A stretch of 64,000 bases of DNA, from NCBI GenBank assembly GCA_021851325.1, contig JAJZDZ010000014.1, positions 1-64,000 of the forward strand, given 5' to 3'. The DNA is from Pseudomonadota bacterium (GTDB lineage: Bacteria; Pseudomonadota; Alphaproteobacteria; Micropepsales; Micropepsaceae). Numbering within the stretch: position 1 is the first letter of the stretch; each line of letters starts with the position of its first letter. The notes under the pieces were generated by a model, which searched no databases, was not told the origin of the DNA, and was given only the letters and a program-made list of their open reading frames with translations. The translations under genes were made by a program, and so were the position numbers. This document shows positions 48,656 through 58,658 of the stretch, piece by piece.

Positions 48656-48886
48656 TTAATTTTCGTTTTGGGCTCGGGGAAGCCGTCGCTTGGCTTCTTC
48701 CAGGGCGGCCATCACCCCGCCAATATCCGCCACATCGGCGCGGGCGCGCGCCTCGCTTTCCCAGGTGCGGAGAATTTCCAGGCGCTCCAGATGCCCAAGT
48801 CTGCGATCGCGCAGCACGTCAATGGGACGCGCATAGATGCGCATCGGATCACGCTTGGCTTCGGCAATGAATCTGGCGTGTTTCAT
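48656..48886 (-). CDS. Small conserved-looking hypothetical protein (76 aa)
   Basis: FIAEAKRDPMRIYARPIDVLRDRRLGHLERLEILRTWESEARA resembles a small family seen in many alphaproteobacteria (from memory); convergent with egtBD. Confidence 0.7.
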   Translation of the reverse strand: MKHARFIAEAKRDPMRIYARPIDVLRDRRLGHLERLEILRTWESEARARADVADIGGVMAALEEAKRRLPRAQNEN

Positions 48887-48971
48887 GTGTGTGACGGGGA
48901 CACTCCACCATGGAACGCCCCTCCGAACTACACGTTTGCAAAGCGGGTGTCAAAAGCAGAATGGAGCAGGC

Positions 48972-50396
48972 GTGCCTATCGTAGAAAGCGATGTTCCTGC
49001 GCGTCTTGATCGCCTGCCATGGGTCGCGTTTCATACCCAAATCGCCGTGGGACTGGGGGCAACCTGGATCCTTGACGGGCTTGAGGTCACGCTCGTCAGT
49101 TCACTCTCCGGAGCGCTCGAAAAGAGCTCGGGCCTTGGTCTGTCTGCGGCCCTCATCGGCTATGCGGCGAGCAGCTATATTGCCGGCGCGGTTCTTGGGG
49201 CTCTCGTTTTTGGCTGGCTTACGGATCTTTGGGGACGCAAGCGCCTCTTCACCATAACGCTTGGCATTTATCTTGTGGCCACGGTGCTGACCGGCCTGTC
49301 GTTCAATATTTGGTCCTTTGCCTTATTCCGCTTTGTCACCGGACTTGGCATCGGTGGCGAATATGCTGCGATCAATTCTGCGGTGCAGGAGTTCATTCCC
49401 GCCCGCAGACGCGGCCTCACCGATCTTGTGATCAATGGCAGTTACTGGCTGGGTGCAGCGCTGGGCGCAGTGGGCGCCGTTCTTGCCCTCAACCCGGCCC
49501 TGCTGCCGCCCGCCCTGGGCTGGCGCGCGGCCTTTGTCATCGGCGGGGTACTTGCGCTCGTCATCCTGCGCATCCGCCGTTTCCTTCCCGAAAGTCCGCG
49601 CTGGCTTTTGACCCATGGCCGCCTCGCCGAAGCCGAACGCATTGTCGACGCCATCGAAGACAGTGCTGGTGGACGGATTGGGGAGCGTGGTCCAGCCTTA
49701 CCGAAAATCCGCTTGCGTGTGCCGCTGCGCCTGCGGCCGCTCGATGTGGCGCGCGGCCTTCTTGTGCGCTATCCGCAACGGGTCGTGCTCTGTCTGACGC
49801 TGATGGCCAGTCAGGCATTCTGCTACAACGCCATCTTTTTCACCTATGGCCTCATTCTCACCCAGTTCTATGGCGTCGCCGCCGGCAATATCGGCTGGTA
49901 TCTGCTGCCCTTTGCCCTCGGCAATTTCGCCGGACCGCTTTTCCTCGGTCCTCTCTTTGACAGTATCGGACGCAAGCCTCTCATCAGCTTCTGCTATGGA
50001 GTGAGCGGCGTTCTGGTGATTGCAGTCGGCCTGCTCTTTGCCCACGATCTGCTCACCGCTCTCACCCAGACACTGGCCTGGAGTGTGATCTTCTTTTTTG
50101 CCTCGGCCGGGGCCAGCGCGGCCTATCTGACCGCAGGCGAGAGCTTTCCACTTGAAATCCGGGCCTTTGCCATTGCCCTCTTCTATGCCTTCGGCACGCT
50201 TATCGGTGGGGTGGCCGGACCCGCTCTCTTCGGCGTCCTGATCGCAAGGGGTGCCCGAAGCGACATCCTCAGCGGTTACATTTTGGGTGGGGTCCTGATG
50301 CTCTTGGCGGCTGCGGTCGAACTGCGCCTTGGTCTTGCGGCAGAACGGCGCCCGCTGGAGGCGGTCAGTGCGCCCTTGTCGCAGCTGGAGACTTAA
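48972..50396 (+). CDS. MFS transporter (sugar/metabolite:H+ symporter-like)
   Basis: 12-TM-like ORF; GWLTDLWGRKRLFTITLGIYL, FVTGLGIGGEYAAINSAVQEFIPARRRG, RRFLPESPRWLLTHGR; GTG start proposed. Confidence 0.88.
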   Translation: MPIVESDVPARLDRLPWVAFHTQIAVGLGATWILDGLEVTLVSSLSGALEKSSGLGLSAALIGYAASSYIAGAVLGALVFGWLTDLWGRKRLFTITLGIYLVATVLTGLSFNIWSFALFRFVTGLGIGGEYAAINSAVQEFIPARRRGLTDLVINGSYWLGAALGAVGAVLALNPALLPPALGWRAAFVIGGVLALVILRIRRFLPESPRWLLTHGRLAEAERIVDAIEDSAGGRIGERGPALPKIRLRVPLRLRPLDVARGLLVRYPQRVVLCLTLMASQAFCYNAIFFTYGLILTQFYGVAAGNIGWYLLPFALGNFAGPLFLGPLFDSIGRKPLISFCYGVSGVLVIAVGLLFAHDLLTALTQTLAWSVIFFFASAGASAAYLTAGESFPLEIRAFAIALFYAFGTLIGGVAGPALFGVLIARGARSDILSGYILGGVLMLLAAAVELRLGLAAERRPLEAVSAPLSQLET

Positions 50397-51801
50397 GCGC
50401 AGCGTTGCGCGCCTCGCTCTCGCCTGTCTTGCGCGTCAGGGCCTTCAGAAAGCGCTGGCCCCAGCTGTTGATGTCATTGCCGAGCAGGATGGCAAAAAGT
50501 GCGCGCTGGCGGGCCACCCGTTCCTCGCGCGGCAGCGCCAGCGCCCGCGCAATGGCGCTGCCCACCGATTCAGGATCGTAGGGATTGACGATAAGCGCGG
50601 CGTCCAGCTCGGCCGCGGCCCCGGCAAAACGCGAGAGGATAAGAACGCCAGGATTGTCCGGATCCTGGGCGGCGACATATTCCTTGGCCACGAGATTCAT
50701 GCCGTCGCGCAGTGGCGTGACCAGACCGACCCGGGCTGCGCGATATAGCCCGGCCAGGGCGTTGCGGCTGTAGGGCTGGTTGGTGTAGCGCACCGGGGAC
50801 CAGGAGACATCGCCAAAGCTGGAATTGATGTGACCGGCCTTGGTGTCGATCTGGGTCTGCATCTCGGCATATTCGGGAATGTTCGAGCGGCTCTTGGGCG
50901 TGATCTGCAGATAGGTGACCTTGCCGCGCCACTCCGGATTGGTGGCAAGGAAATACTGATAGGCATCCAGACGCTGCGCGAGCCCCTTGGAATAGTCGAG
51001 GCGGTCGACGCCGATGACGATCTCGCCTGGAACGCTTTTGAGCACGCGCTTGAGAAAGTTGGATTCCTGCGCCCGCGTTGCCATGCGGGCAAATTCTTCG
51101 GTCTCGATGCCGACCGGAAAGACACCAATGCGCATCTTGCCAATGCCCGTGGTGCTGCGCGCAGCCCCTGGAATGCGCGCCGGAATGCCGATCTCGCTTG
51201 CCAGATAGCGGGCAAAATTGGCGCAGTCACCCTGGGTCTGGAAGCCGACCAGATCATAATCGCACAATGCCGGCAGCAGCCGGTCGTGATTGGGCATCGC
51301 GGTCAGGATCTCTGGTGGCGGGATCGGGATGTGCAGAAAAAAGCCAATGCGATTGTGATGGCCGCGCGCTCTGAGCGCCCGCGCCAGGGGAATGAGATGA
51401 TAGTCGTGAACCCAGACGATATCACCGGGCTCCAGCACCTTGGTGATTTCATCGGCAAAGTGTTCATTGACGCGCAGATAGCCGCTGAGATCGCGCCGCG
51501 TGAACTCGGCAAGGTCGAGCCGATAATGCAGGATCGGCCACAAGACCTGGTTGGCAAAGCCGCTGTAATATTCCTTGTAATCCTCTTCGGACAGATCGCT
51601 GACGATGTAGGTCATCGTGCCGCGGGTAATCGTGCGGGTCTGACAGGCGTCCTGCGCTTTGATTTCGCCGCTCCAGCCCAGCCACACCGAGCTGTGGTTG
51701 GTGAGGGTGTTGCGTAGCGCAACTTCAAGGCCGCCGGCCTGAACTCCACGCTTGGGATCGGGAATCGCCACCCGATTGGAAATGATGAAAATGCGACCCA
51801 T
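50365..51801 (-). CDS. otsA: Alpha,alpha-trehalose-phosphate synthase OtsA
   Basis: [63 protein letters not shown]. Confidence 0.96.
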   Translation of the reverse strand: MGRIFIISNRVAIPDPKRGVQAGGLEVALRNTLTNHSSVWLGWSGEIKAQDACQTRTITRGTMTYIVSDLSEEDYKEYYSGFANQVLWPILHYRLDLAEFTRRDLSGYLRVNEHFADEITKVLEPGDIVWVHDYHLIPLARALRARGHHNRIGFFLHIPIPPPEILTAMPNHDRLLPALCDYDLVGFQTQGDCANFARYLASEIGIPARIPGAARSTTGIGKMRIGVFPVGIETEEFARMATRAQESNFLKRVLKSVPGEIVIGVDRLDYSKGLAQRLDAYQYFLATNPEWRGKVTYLQITPKSRSNIPEYAEMQTQIDTKAGHINSSFGDVSWSPVRYTNQPYSRNALAGLYRAARVGLVTPLRDGMNLVAKEYVAAQDPDNPGVLILSRFAGAAAELDAALIVNPYDPESVGSAIARALALPREERVARQRALFAILLGNDINSWGQRFLKALTRKTGESEARNAALKSPAATRAH

Positions 51802-52060
51802 GGCGATCCTTCCTGGCACGGCTGTGCGGCGTGACTGAGCAAACTCCTGAACAGGCGATTCCTCAGTGAAGAAAATGTCGGAAAGTGGCAAGAGTTCCCG
51901 GCCAGATGGGGTGCGCGACAGCTGCGTTCCTCGCCAGCCCAGGCTCTGCGGTGTGGCCATGCGAGGACGCGCTCAGCATCGTGCTGCCGCAGGCGGCGGC
52001 ACGTCCGCACGATAAGGCAGGACATGCCTGCGTGTGGCCGTCTTTGCTGTCCGCAAGCCC

Positions 52061-52798
52061 TCACAATCCCGTCAGCTGCGCCAGCCAATGGCGCACCTCT
52101 TCGGGCGTCGTGACCCGATAATCCGCGCCTTTCAGATCGCGTCCGACCGCAACGCCGATGCCGGCAAATTCTGGCAGCACGGCAAGGCAGTCTTCGTCGG
52201 TGTGGTCATCGCCAAAAAATACCGGTCTGCGCCCCTTAAAGGGGGGGTAGCGCAGCAGCCGGCGCACCGCATCTCCCTTGTTGACGCCTTGCGCGCGGAT
52301 TTCGAGGATGGCCTTGCCCTTTAAGAGCTCAAAGCCCGGTGGCAGGTTCTGCATCCTCTTCTCAAGTTCCTGGATCAGCGCGGCCTCCAGGGTCTCATGG
52401 CCGCGATAGTGAAAGGCGAGCGAATAGTGCTTGTCCTCGATGCGCACAGCCTCGAACTGGTCTCCGAGGTGATCGAACCCTGCGCGCAAGGAAGCGGGCA
52501 GGAGCGGGGCTTCGAAAGCAAGTCTGTCGCTCTCGGGCTGGGCCCGTACTTGCGCCCCATGGGTGCCAGAAGCCGGCAGGCGCAACGGGGCAAAGAGGCT
52601 GTCGAGACTGGCCAGAGGGCGGCCGCTGACCAGCGCCGTGGCGCCACTGGAGCGGTCCCACAAAAGGTGCAGCGCCAGGCGTAGCTTTGTTGGCACCACG
52701 ACCGCCTCGGGCGTGGGCGCAATATCGATCAGCGTGCCGTCCACATCAAACAGCAGGGCGTCGCGGGTCAGATCAAGGGTGGGAAATCCAGACTGCAC
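52061..52798 (-). CDS. otsB: Trehalose-phosphatase OtsB
   Basis: LLFDVDGTLIDIAPTPEAVVVP, ALVSGRPLASLDSLF, NKGDAVRRLL, VFFGDDHTDEDCL. Confidence 0.95.
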   Translation of the reverse strand: MQSGFPTLDLTRDALLFDVDGTLIDIAPTPEAVVVPTKLRLALHLLWDRSSGATALVSGRPLASLDSLFAPLRLPASGTHGAQVRAQPESDRLAFEAPLLPASLRAGFDHLGDQFEAVRIEDKHYSLAFHYRGHETLEAALIQELEKRMQNLPPGFELLKGKAILEIRAQGVNKGDAVRRLLRYPPFKGRRPVFFGDDHTDEDCLAVLPEFAGIGVAVGRDLKGADYRVTTPEEVRHWLAQLTGL

Positions 52799-52801
52799 GG
52801 T

Positions 52802-53533
52802 TCAGCTCCGATGGCTCTGGCGCCAGAGAAAGCCTCCGCCCTCGAGGCCGGCATCATTGGTCACCAGCGTGACATTGGCGGGTAGCTTGCAGCTGATCTT
52901 GTGCGCATTGCCACCGCCAATATAGAGCCGGTCATAGTTCAGCAGCGCCGAGAGGATGGCGATGACTTTTTCCACGTGCTTGTTCCAGGCTTTCTTGCCA
53001 CTGCGCTTCAAGGCCTCCTTGCCGACATAGTCATTGTAGGTCTTGGACTTGTGCACCGGGTGATGGGCCAGCTCCATGTGCGGCATCAGCTCGCCATCGC
53101 GAAACAGGGCGGTGCCTGCGCCGGTACCGAGCGTCAGTACCAGCTCAAGACCGCTGCCGGATATCGCCGCCAGGCCCTGCATTTCGGCATCATTGATGAG
53201 GCGCGCCGGCCGGTGACCGAGTGCGTCACTGAGGGCACGGGCGAGCGGAAAATCATGCCAGACATCGGTGCCGTAATGGGGCGCCGTCAGCACCCGCCCG
53301 TCCCGCACCACCCCGGGAAAGCCGATGGCGATGCGGCCATACCCCTTGAGCGGGCGAACCAGCTCGACGAGGGCGCCAACGAGGATTGGCGGTGGGCAGG
53401 GATAGGGGGTGGCAATGCGCTGGCGCTCGCTCAGCATCTGGCCGTCGAGGCTGACCAGCGCCGCCTTAAGACCGGTGCCGCCAATGTCGATGGCCAGAAC
53501 AGGTCGTGGGCTGGACTTGGCTTTTCGGTTCAT
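52802..53533 (-). CDS. ROK-family kinase, polyphosphate glucokinase (PpgK)-like
   Basis: LAIDIGGTGLKAALVSLDGQ, IGFPGVV, NDAEMQGLA, LTLGTGAGTALF, LYIGGGNAHKI. Confidence 0.85.
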   Translation of the reverse strand: MNRKAKSSPRPVLAIDIGGTGLKAALVSLDGQMLSERQRIATPYPCPPPILVGALVELVRPLKGYGRIAIGFPGVVRDGRVLTAPHYGTDVWHDFPLARALSDALGHRPARLINDAEMQGLAAISGSGLELVLTLGTGAGTALFRDGELMPHMELAHHPVHKSKTYNDYVGKEALKRSGKKAWNKHVEKVIAILSALLNYDRLYIGGGNAHKISCKLPANVTLVTNDAGLEGGGFLWRQSHRS

Positions 53534-55359
53534 GGCGTTGCCCCTGTTGCAGCAGTCCGGATGGCACGCGGTAATTCCAGCTGGCCGGACTTCGCCTTGC
53601 GTTCACGTGCCATCATCAGAGCGTAGGCTGAATTCACCAGCGCCACGTGGCTGAAGGCCTGCGGAAAATTGCCCAGCATGCGTTTGGCATGCGGATCATA
53701 TTCTTCGGCGAGAAGGCCGACGTCATTACAGAGACGGATCAGGCGCTCAAACAGCCTCTCGCCGTCCTTTATCCGCCCCACAAGCAGGTAATTGTCGACG
53801 AGCCAGAAACTGCAGGCCAAAAACGCACCTTCACCCTTCGCCAGCCCGTCGACGCCGCTGTCGGTCCGATAACGCAGCACAAAGCCATCATAGAAAAGGC
53901 TCTCTTCGATGCGCTCTACCGTGCGCCTGATGCGCGGATCGCTCGGGGGCAGGAAGCCGACAAGCGCCAGCTGCAGGAGGCTCGCATCAACCGCATCGGT
54001 GGCATAGTGCTGAGTGAAATGACCGTCCTTCACGCCATGCGTACAGATGTCGGCGTGAATCTCGGCGGCGACATGGCGCCAGTGCTTACGCGTCGCAGCG
54101 CTGAAATTTCCGGTCTCCCCGCGTCCGGCGCGATCGAACGCCACCCACGCCATCGCCTTGGAGTGGACAAAATGCTGCGGATCACCGCGGATTTCCCAGA
54201 TGCCCTCATCGGGTTTGCGCCAGATCGTCTCGAGATGGGCAAGATAGACCTCCTGCAGCGCATCGCGGCGCTGGGGCGAGGACAACCCACCGCGGCTCGC
54301 CTGGGTAAAGACATCGGCGAGTTCGCCATAGATGTCGAGCTGCCGCTGGTGCGCGGCGGCATTGCCCATGCGCACTGGCGCCGAGGCCTCATAGCCGCCA
54401 AGCCAGGGCACCGTCCATTCTTCGAGCCGTCGCTCTCCTGCGACCCCGTACATGATCTGCATCTGCTGGGGGCTGCCGGCGATGGCCCGCAGCAGCCAGT
54501 GCTGCCAGCGATCGGCTTCATCGCGATATCCGGCATTGAGAAAGGCCAGGAGCGTGAAGGCAGCATCGCGCAGCCAGCAATAGCGGTAGTCCCAGTTGCG
54601 GGCGCCACCGATCTGCTCGGGCAGGGAGGTGGTAAGCGCTGCAACGATGCCGCCCGTAGGCTGAAAGGATAGAGCCTTGAGCGTCATCAGTGAGCGTCGC
54701 ACGAGATCGCCATGCTTGCCATCGATGGTGCAGCGTGAGGACCATTCGCGCCAATAGCCCTGGGTGGTGGTCAGCGTCTCGGTGATATCAAGTGGCGGTG
54801 GTGGCGGCAGGTGCGAGGCACAGTGGCTCAGCACGAACGGAACGACATCGCCTTCGCGCACCAGGAATTCCGCGCGCGAGCGCATGTCCGCGCCCTTCAG
54901 CGCAATCTTGCTGCGCAGACAGAGCTGATCGGGTCCGGCAACAAATAGCAGCGTCGTGTCATCGTGGCGGCTGACCCAGGGGACGGCAACGCCGTAATCG
55001 AAGCGTACGGCAAGATCGGTCTGCATGCGCAGCTTGCCTTTGAGGCCCTTGACGAGACGCACGATGCTGGTGTGGGAACTGTGGATGGGCATGAAGTCGA
55101 TGACCTGGACCGTGCCCTCGGGGCCTTCGTGCGTGGTCTCCAGCACCATGCTGCCGGGATGGTAGCGTCGCGTGGTCCGTGCCCTCCCGCGCGGACCGAT
55201 GAGCCAACGCCCGTTGTCGGGACCGCCCAGGAGACTGGCAAAACAGGCTGGTGCATCAAAGCGTGACGGGCAGAACCAGTCGATGGAACCGGTGCGGTCG
55301 ATCAGGCAGCCCGTACGCAGATCGCCGATCATGGCGTAATCTTCAATTTTTCCTGCCAT
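53530..55359 (-). CDS. Glycoside hydrolase family 15 protein (glucoamylase/trehalase-like)
   Basis: KIEDYAMIGDLRTGCLIDRTGSIDWFCPSRFDAPACFASLLGG, RNWDYRYCWLRDAAFTLLAFLNAGY; start MAGKIEDY. Confidence 0.94.
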   Translation of the reverse strand: MAGKIEDYAMIGDLRTGCLIDRTGSIDWFCPSRFDAPACFASLLGGPDNGRWLIGPRGRARTTRRYHPGSMVLETTHEGPEGTVQVIDFMPIHSSHTSIVRLVKGLKGKLRMQTDLAVRFDYGVAVPWVSRHDDTTLLFVAGPDQLCLRSKIALKGADMRSRAEFLVREGDVVPFVLSHCASHLPPPPPLDITETLTTTQGYWREWSSRCTIDGKHGDLVRRSLMTLKALSFQPTGGIVAALTTSLPEQIGGARNWDYRYCWLRDAAFTLLAFLNAGYRDEADRWQHWLLRAIAGSPQQMQIMYGVAGERRLEEWTVPWLGGYEASAPVRMGNAAAHQRQLDIYGELADVFTQASRGGLSSPQRRDALQEVYLAHLETIWRKPDEGIWEIRGDPQHFVHSKAMAWVAFDRAGRGETGNFSAATRKHWRHVAAEIHADICTHGVKDGHFTQHYATDAVDASLLQLALVGFLPPSDPRIRRTVERIEESLFYDGFVLRYRTDSGVDGLAKGEGAFLACSFWLVDNYLLVGRIKDGERLFERLIRLCNDVGLLAEEYDPHAKRMLGNFPQAFSHVALVNSAYALMMARERKAKSGQLELPRAIRTAATGATP

Positions 55360-56107
55360 TATTCCTCTTGGGTTGGGGGTTGCCGGCACAGGGCCGATCC
55401 AAAAACCAGAACAGTTCGCCTTCACTGCGCACCGCGGCGGCGGGCAGGCCGGGATCGCCCTCGCGTACCTTCTGGACAATCCGCTGCTTGCTCGCCCCGG
55501 TGGCAACAAAGCTTACCGCCCGTGCCGAGGCGAGGACGGGATAGGTGAGGGTAAGGCGCAGCTGGGGCATGCCCGGACGGACCGCAGCAACCCAGCGTGC
55601 ACGCTCGTGAAGAACCGCCGAGCCCGGCATCAAGGAGGCGGTGTGGCCATTGTCGCCGACGCCGAGAAGCACGACATCGAAGAGCGGATTGTGCGGATTG
55701 AGCTGCAGGCTGCCATAGTGTTTCTGCAGAAGCGCTTCATAGCTCTGCGCGCAGGCTTCGGGCGCGCCTTGGGTGGGCATGGGATGGATCTGTGCGGGCG
55801 GGATCGGCACCTGGCTGAGCCACAGCCTGTGCGCCTCGCCATAATTGCTGTCAGCCGCATCGTGGGGAACACAGCGTTCATCGCCCCAGAACACCTCAAA
55901 GCGCGACCAGTTGATACGCGCTTTCCAGCGGCCGCTGCCTAGAAGACGGTAGAGCGGCTGTGGCGTGGTGCCGCCGCACAGGGCGATACGAAAGCGCCCG
56001 TCGTGCAGCGCCAGCCGGGTGATAAGCCATTCGACATAAAGCCCGGCGAGCGCTTCGGGGTCGTCGGCGATGAGGGTGTCCGAAGGGTCTGTCGCACTGG
56101 AAACCAT
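55343..56107 (-). CDS. pgl: 6-phosphogluconolactonase
   Basis: FRIALCGGTTPQPLYRLLG, WGDERCVPHDAADSNYGEAHRLWL, DVVLLGVGDNGHTASLMPGS. Confidence 0.95.
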   Translation of the reverse strand: MVSSATDPSDTLIADDPEALAGLYVEWLITRLALHDGRFRIALCGGTTPQPLYRLLGSGRWKARINWSRFEVFWGDERCVPHDAADSNYGEAHRLWLSQVPIPPAQIHPMPTQGAPEACAQSYEALLQKHYGSLQLNPHNPLFDVVLLGVGDNGHTASLMPGSAVLHERARWVAAVRPGMPQLRLTLTYPVLASARAVSFVATGASKQRIVQKVREGDPGLPAAAVRSEGELFWFLDRPCAGNPQPKRNNGRKN

Positions 56108-56116
56108 GCGCGCGCC

Positions 56117-57661
56117 CTAGCTGCGGGCCGGTGGCAGGATCGGGCGCCATTGCCGGCCATCGCGCTCCAGAAGCGCATCCGCGCTCTTGGGACCCTCGCT
56201 TCCTGCGGCATAATTGGGAAAGTCCGTCGCCTTCGTAGTGCTCCAGGCATCGAGGAGCGGCTGGACCACGGCCCAGGCCGCCTCGATCTGGTCGGCGCGC
56301 TGAAACAGCGTGCCATCCCCGATGAAGCAGTCATAGAGCAGCGTCTCATAGCCCACTGCCGGAGCCTGATTGAACCAGTCGGAATATTTGAAGTTCATTG
56401 ACACGTCGTCGAGCACCAGGGAGGGTCCGGGACGTTTGGCATTGAAGTGCAGGCGGATGGCTTCATCAGGCTGGATTTCAAGTACCAGCCAGTCGGCCTC
56501 GATGGCTTCGTCATGGGTTTCCTCAAACAGCGCAAACGGGGCGTGCTTGAAGCGGATGGCGATCTCAGTATAGCGCCGCGGCAGGCGTTTACCGGTGCGC
56601 AGATAAAACGGCACACCCGCCCAGCGCCAATTGTCGATGGTGAGCTTGAGGGCAACGAAGGTCTCGATGCCTGAGCCTTGCGCCACATCCGGTTCGCTTT
56701 GATAGGCACAGACCTCTTTGCCGTCGACCTGGCCTGCCGCGTATTGACCACGCACGGCACAGTCCGGGGGGACCGGGCGAGCGGAGCGAAAAACCTCGGC
56801 TTTCCTCGATCTCACGGCCTCGGCGCTGAAGGATACGGGCGGCTCCATCGCCGTCATCGCCACCAGCTGGAAGAGATGGTTGGGCACCATGTCGCGCAGC
56901 GCGCCGGTCTTTTCATAGAAGGCGCCGCGGTGCTCGATGCCGATGTCTTCGGCGACGGTGATCTGGACATGATCGATGCGGTCACGGTTCCAGATCGGCT
57001 CGAACAGACCATTGGCAAAGCGCACCGCCATGATGTTCTGGACCGTTTCCTTGCCGAGGAAATGATCGATGCGGTAGATCTGCTCTTCCTTGAGCGATTT
57101 CAGAATCTGGCTGTTCAGGGCCTTGGCCGAAGCCAGGTCGTGGCCGAACGGCTTTTCGATCACCACGCGCTGCCAGCCGCGTGTCTCGCGCACCAGGCCA
57201 TGCTTGCCCAACTGATCGACAATAGGACCAAAAAAACGGTCGGGTACGGCGAGATAGAACAGCACATTGCCACCCAGCTGTTCGGCCTGGTCAAGTTCAG
57301 CAAGCTTTTGCGCCAGCGTCTCGTAAATGGTGTCGCTGAGAAAATCACCCTCTACATAATGCATGGCGTGACCGAGCTTCTGCCAGACGTCGGCACGGAT
57401 GCTCTTGGCAGCAAATTCGGAGCGGCCAGAGCTGATCATCGTCTCGATGAAATCGTGCAGCTGGCACTGCCAGCCCGCGCTGTCCATCGCCACGCGGTCC
57501 GCGCCGATGAGCGCAAAGCGCTCAGGCAGAAGACCCTGATCAGCAAGGTTATAGAGAGCCGGTACGACCAGGCGCTTGGTCAGATCGCCGCTGCCGCCGA
57601 AAATCACCATGGCACAGGCCGGCGCCGGCAAAGCGCCTGAAGGGAGAGCTTTATCTGTCAT
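56117..57661 (-). CDS. zwf: Glucose-6-phosphate 1-dehydrogenase
   Basis: VIFGGSGDLTKRLVVPALYNL, RVVIEKPFGHDLASAKALN, YRIDHFLGKETVQNIMAVRFAN, RTGKRLPRRYTEIAI. Confidence 0.97.
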   Translation of the reverse strand: MTDKALPSGALPAPACAMVIFGGSGDLTKRLVVPALYNLADQGLLPERFALIGADRVAMDSAGWQCQLHDFIETMISSGRSEFAAKSIRADVWQKLGHAMHYVEGDFLSDTIYETLAQKLAELDQAEQLGGNVLFYLAVPDRFFGPIVDQLGKHGLVRETRGWQRVVIEKPFGHDLASAKALNSQILKSLKEEQIYRIDHFLGKETVQNIMAVRFANGLFEPIWNRDRIDHVQITVAEDIGIEHRGAFYEKTGALRDMVPNHLFQLVAMTAMEPPVSFSAEAVRSRKAEVFRSARPVPPDCAVRGQYAAGQVDGKEVCAYQSEPDVAQGSGIETFVALKLTIDNWRWAGVPFYLRTGKRLPRRYTEIAIRFKHAPFALFEETHDEAIEADWLVLEIQPDEAIRLHFNAKRPGPSLVLDDVSMNFKYSDWFNQAPAVGYETLLYDCFIGDGTLFQRADQIEAAWAVVQPLLDAWSTTKATDFPNYAAGSEGPKSADALLERDGRQWRPILPPARS

Positions 57662-58650
57662 CAGCCCCTGTCTCCCTCTTTCGGCTCGACATGGCCACCA
57701 AATTTGTTGCGCATCGCACTGAGCAGCTTGTCACCGAAGGGATGGGACATGCGGCTGCGGAAGCGGGCAAACAGGGCGGCACTGAGTACATCGGCAGGAA
57801 CCGCTTCTTCGATCGCCGCTTCGATGGTCCAGCGCCCTTCTCCGGAATCGGCAACATCGCCGGCAAATCCCGCGAGCACCGGATCTTCGGCCAGGGCCAT
57901 GGCGGTAAGATCGAGCAGCCAGGATGAAATCACGCTGCCCCGTCGCCACACCTCGGCGATATCCGCCAGATCGAGATCGAAACGTGCCTCGGCTGGCAGT
58001 TCGCTGCCGCCTTTGCCGCGCAGAATGTCGAAACCTTCGGCATAGGCCTGCATCAGGCCATATTCGATGCCGTTATGCACCATCTTGACGAAGTGCCCGG
58101 CACCCGCAGGTCCGGCGTGGATGTATCCCATCTCGGCACGCGGATCGCGGCCCTCCCGCTTGGGCGTGCTGGGGATGTCGCCACGTCCCGGTGCCAGCGC
58201 GGCAAAGATCGGATCGAGCCTTGCGACCGCCTCTTTGGGCCCGCCGATCATCATGCAGTAGCCGCGTTCAAGTCCCCATACGCCACCTGAGGTGCCGACA
58301 TCGATGTAGTGCAGCGATCGGGCTGCGAGCGTCTTGGCCCTGCGGATGTCGTCCTTGTAGAAACTGTTGCCACCATCAATGATGACATCAGCGGGCGCCA
58401 AGAGATCGGCCAGAGCATTAACGGTCGATTCCGTGGGGCCGCCCGCAGGCAGCATCACCCAGATCGCCCGGGGCGCTGAAAGGCTCGACACGACCTCTTT
58501 GAGGCTGTGCGCCGGACGGGCGCCCTCTTTGGCCAGCGCCGCCACCGCTGCATCATCGCGATCGAAGGCCACCACAGTGTGGCCATGCTTCATCAGGCGG
58601 CGGGCGATATTGCCCCCCATGCGTCCCAGTCCAACGATCGCAATCTCCAT
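57661..58650 (-). CDS. gnd: 6-phosphogluconate dehydrogenase, decarboxylating (short GndA-type)
   Basis: [77 protein letters not shown]. Confidence 0.96.
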   Translation of the reverse strand: MEIAIVGLGRMGGNIARRLMKHGHTVVAFDRDDAAVAALAKEGARPAHSLKEVVSSLSAPRAIWVMLPAGGPTESTVNALADLLAPADVIIDGGNSFYKDDIRRAKTLAARSLHYIDVGTSGGVWGLERGYCMMIGGPKEAVARLDPIFAALAPGRGDIPSTPKREGRDPRAEMGYIHAGPAGAGHFVKMVHNGIEYGLMQAYAEGFDILRGKGGSELPAEARFDLDLADIAEVWRRGSVISSWLLDLTAMALAEDPVLAGFAGDVADSGEGRWTIEAAIEEAVPADVLSAALFARFRSRMSHPFGDKLLSAMRNKFGGHVEPKEGDRG

Positions 58651-58658
58651 GCCTCACC

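Noticed and set aside
53647-54672. 341-aa plus-strand ORF antisense to the GH15 gene
   Set aside because: Shadow ORF with no domain features
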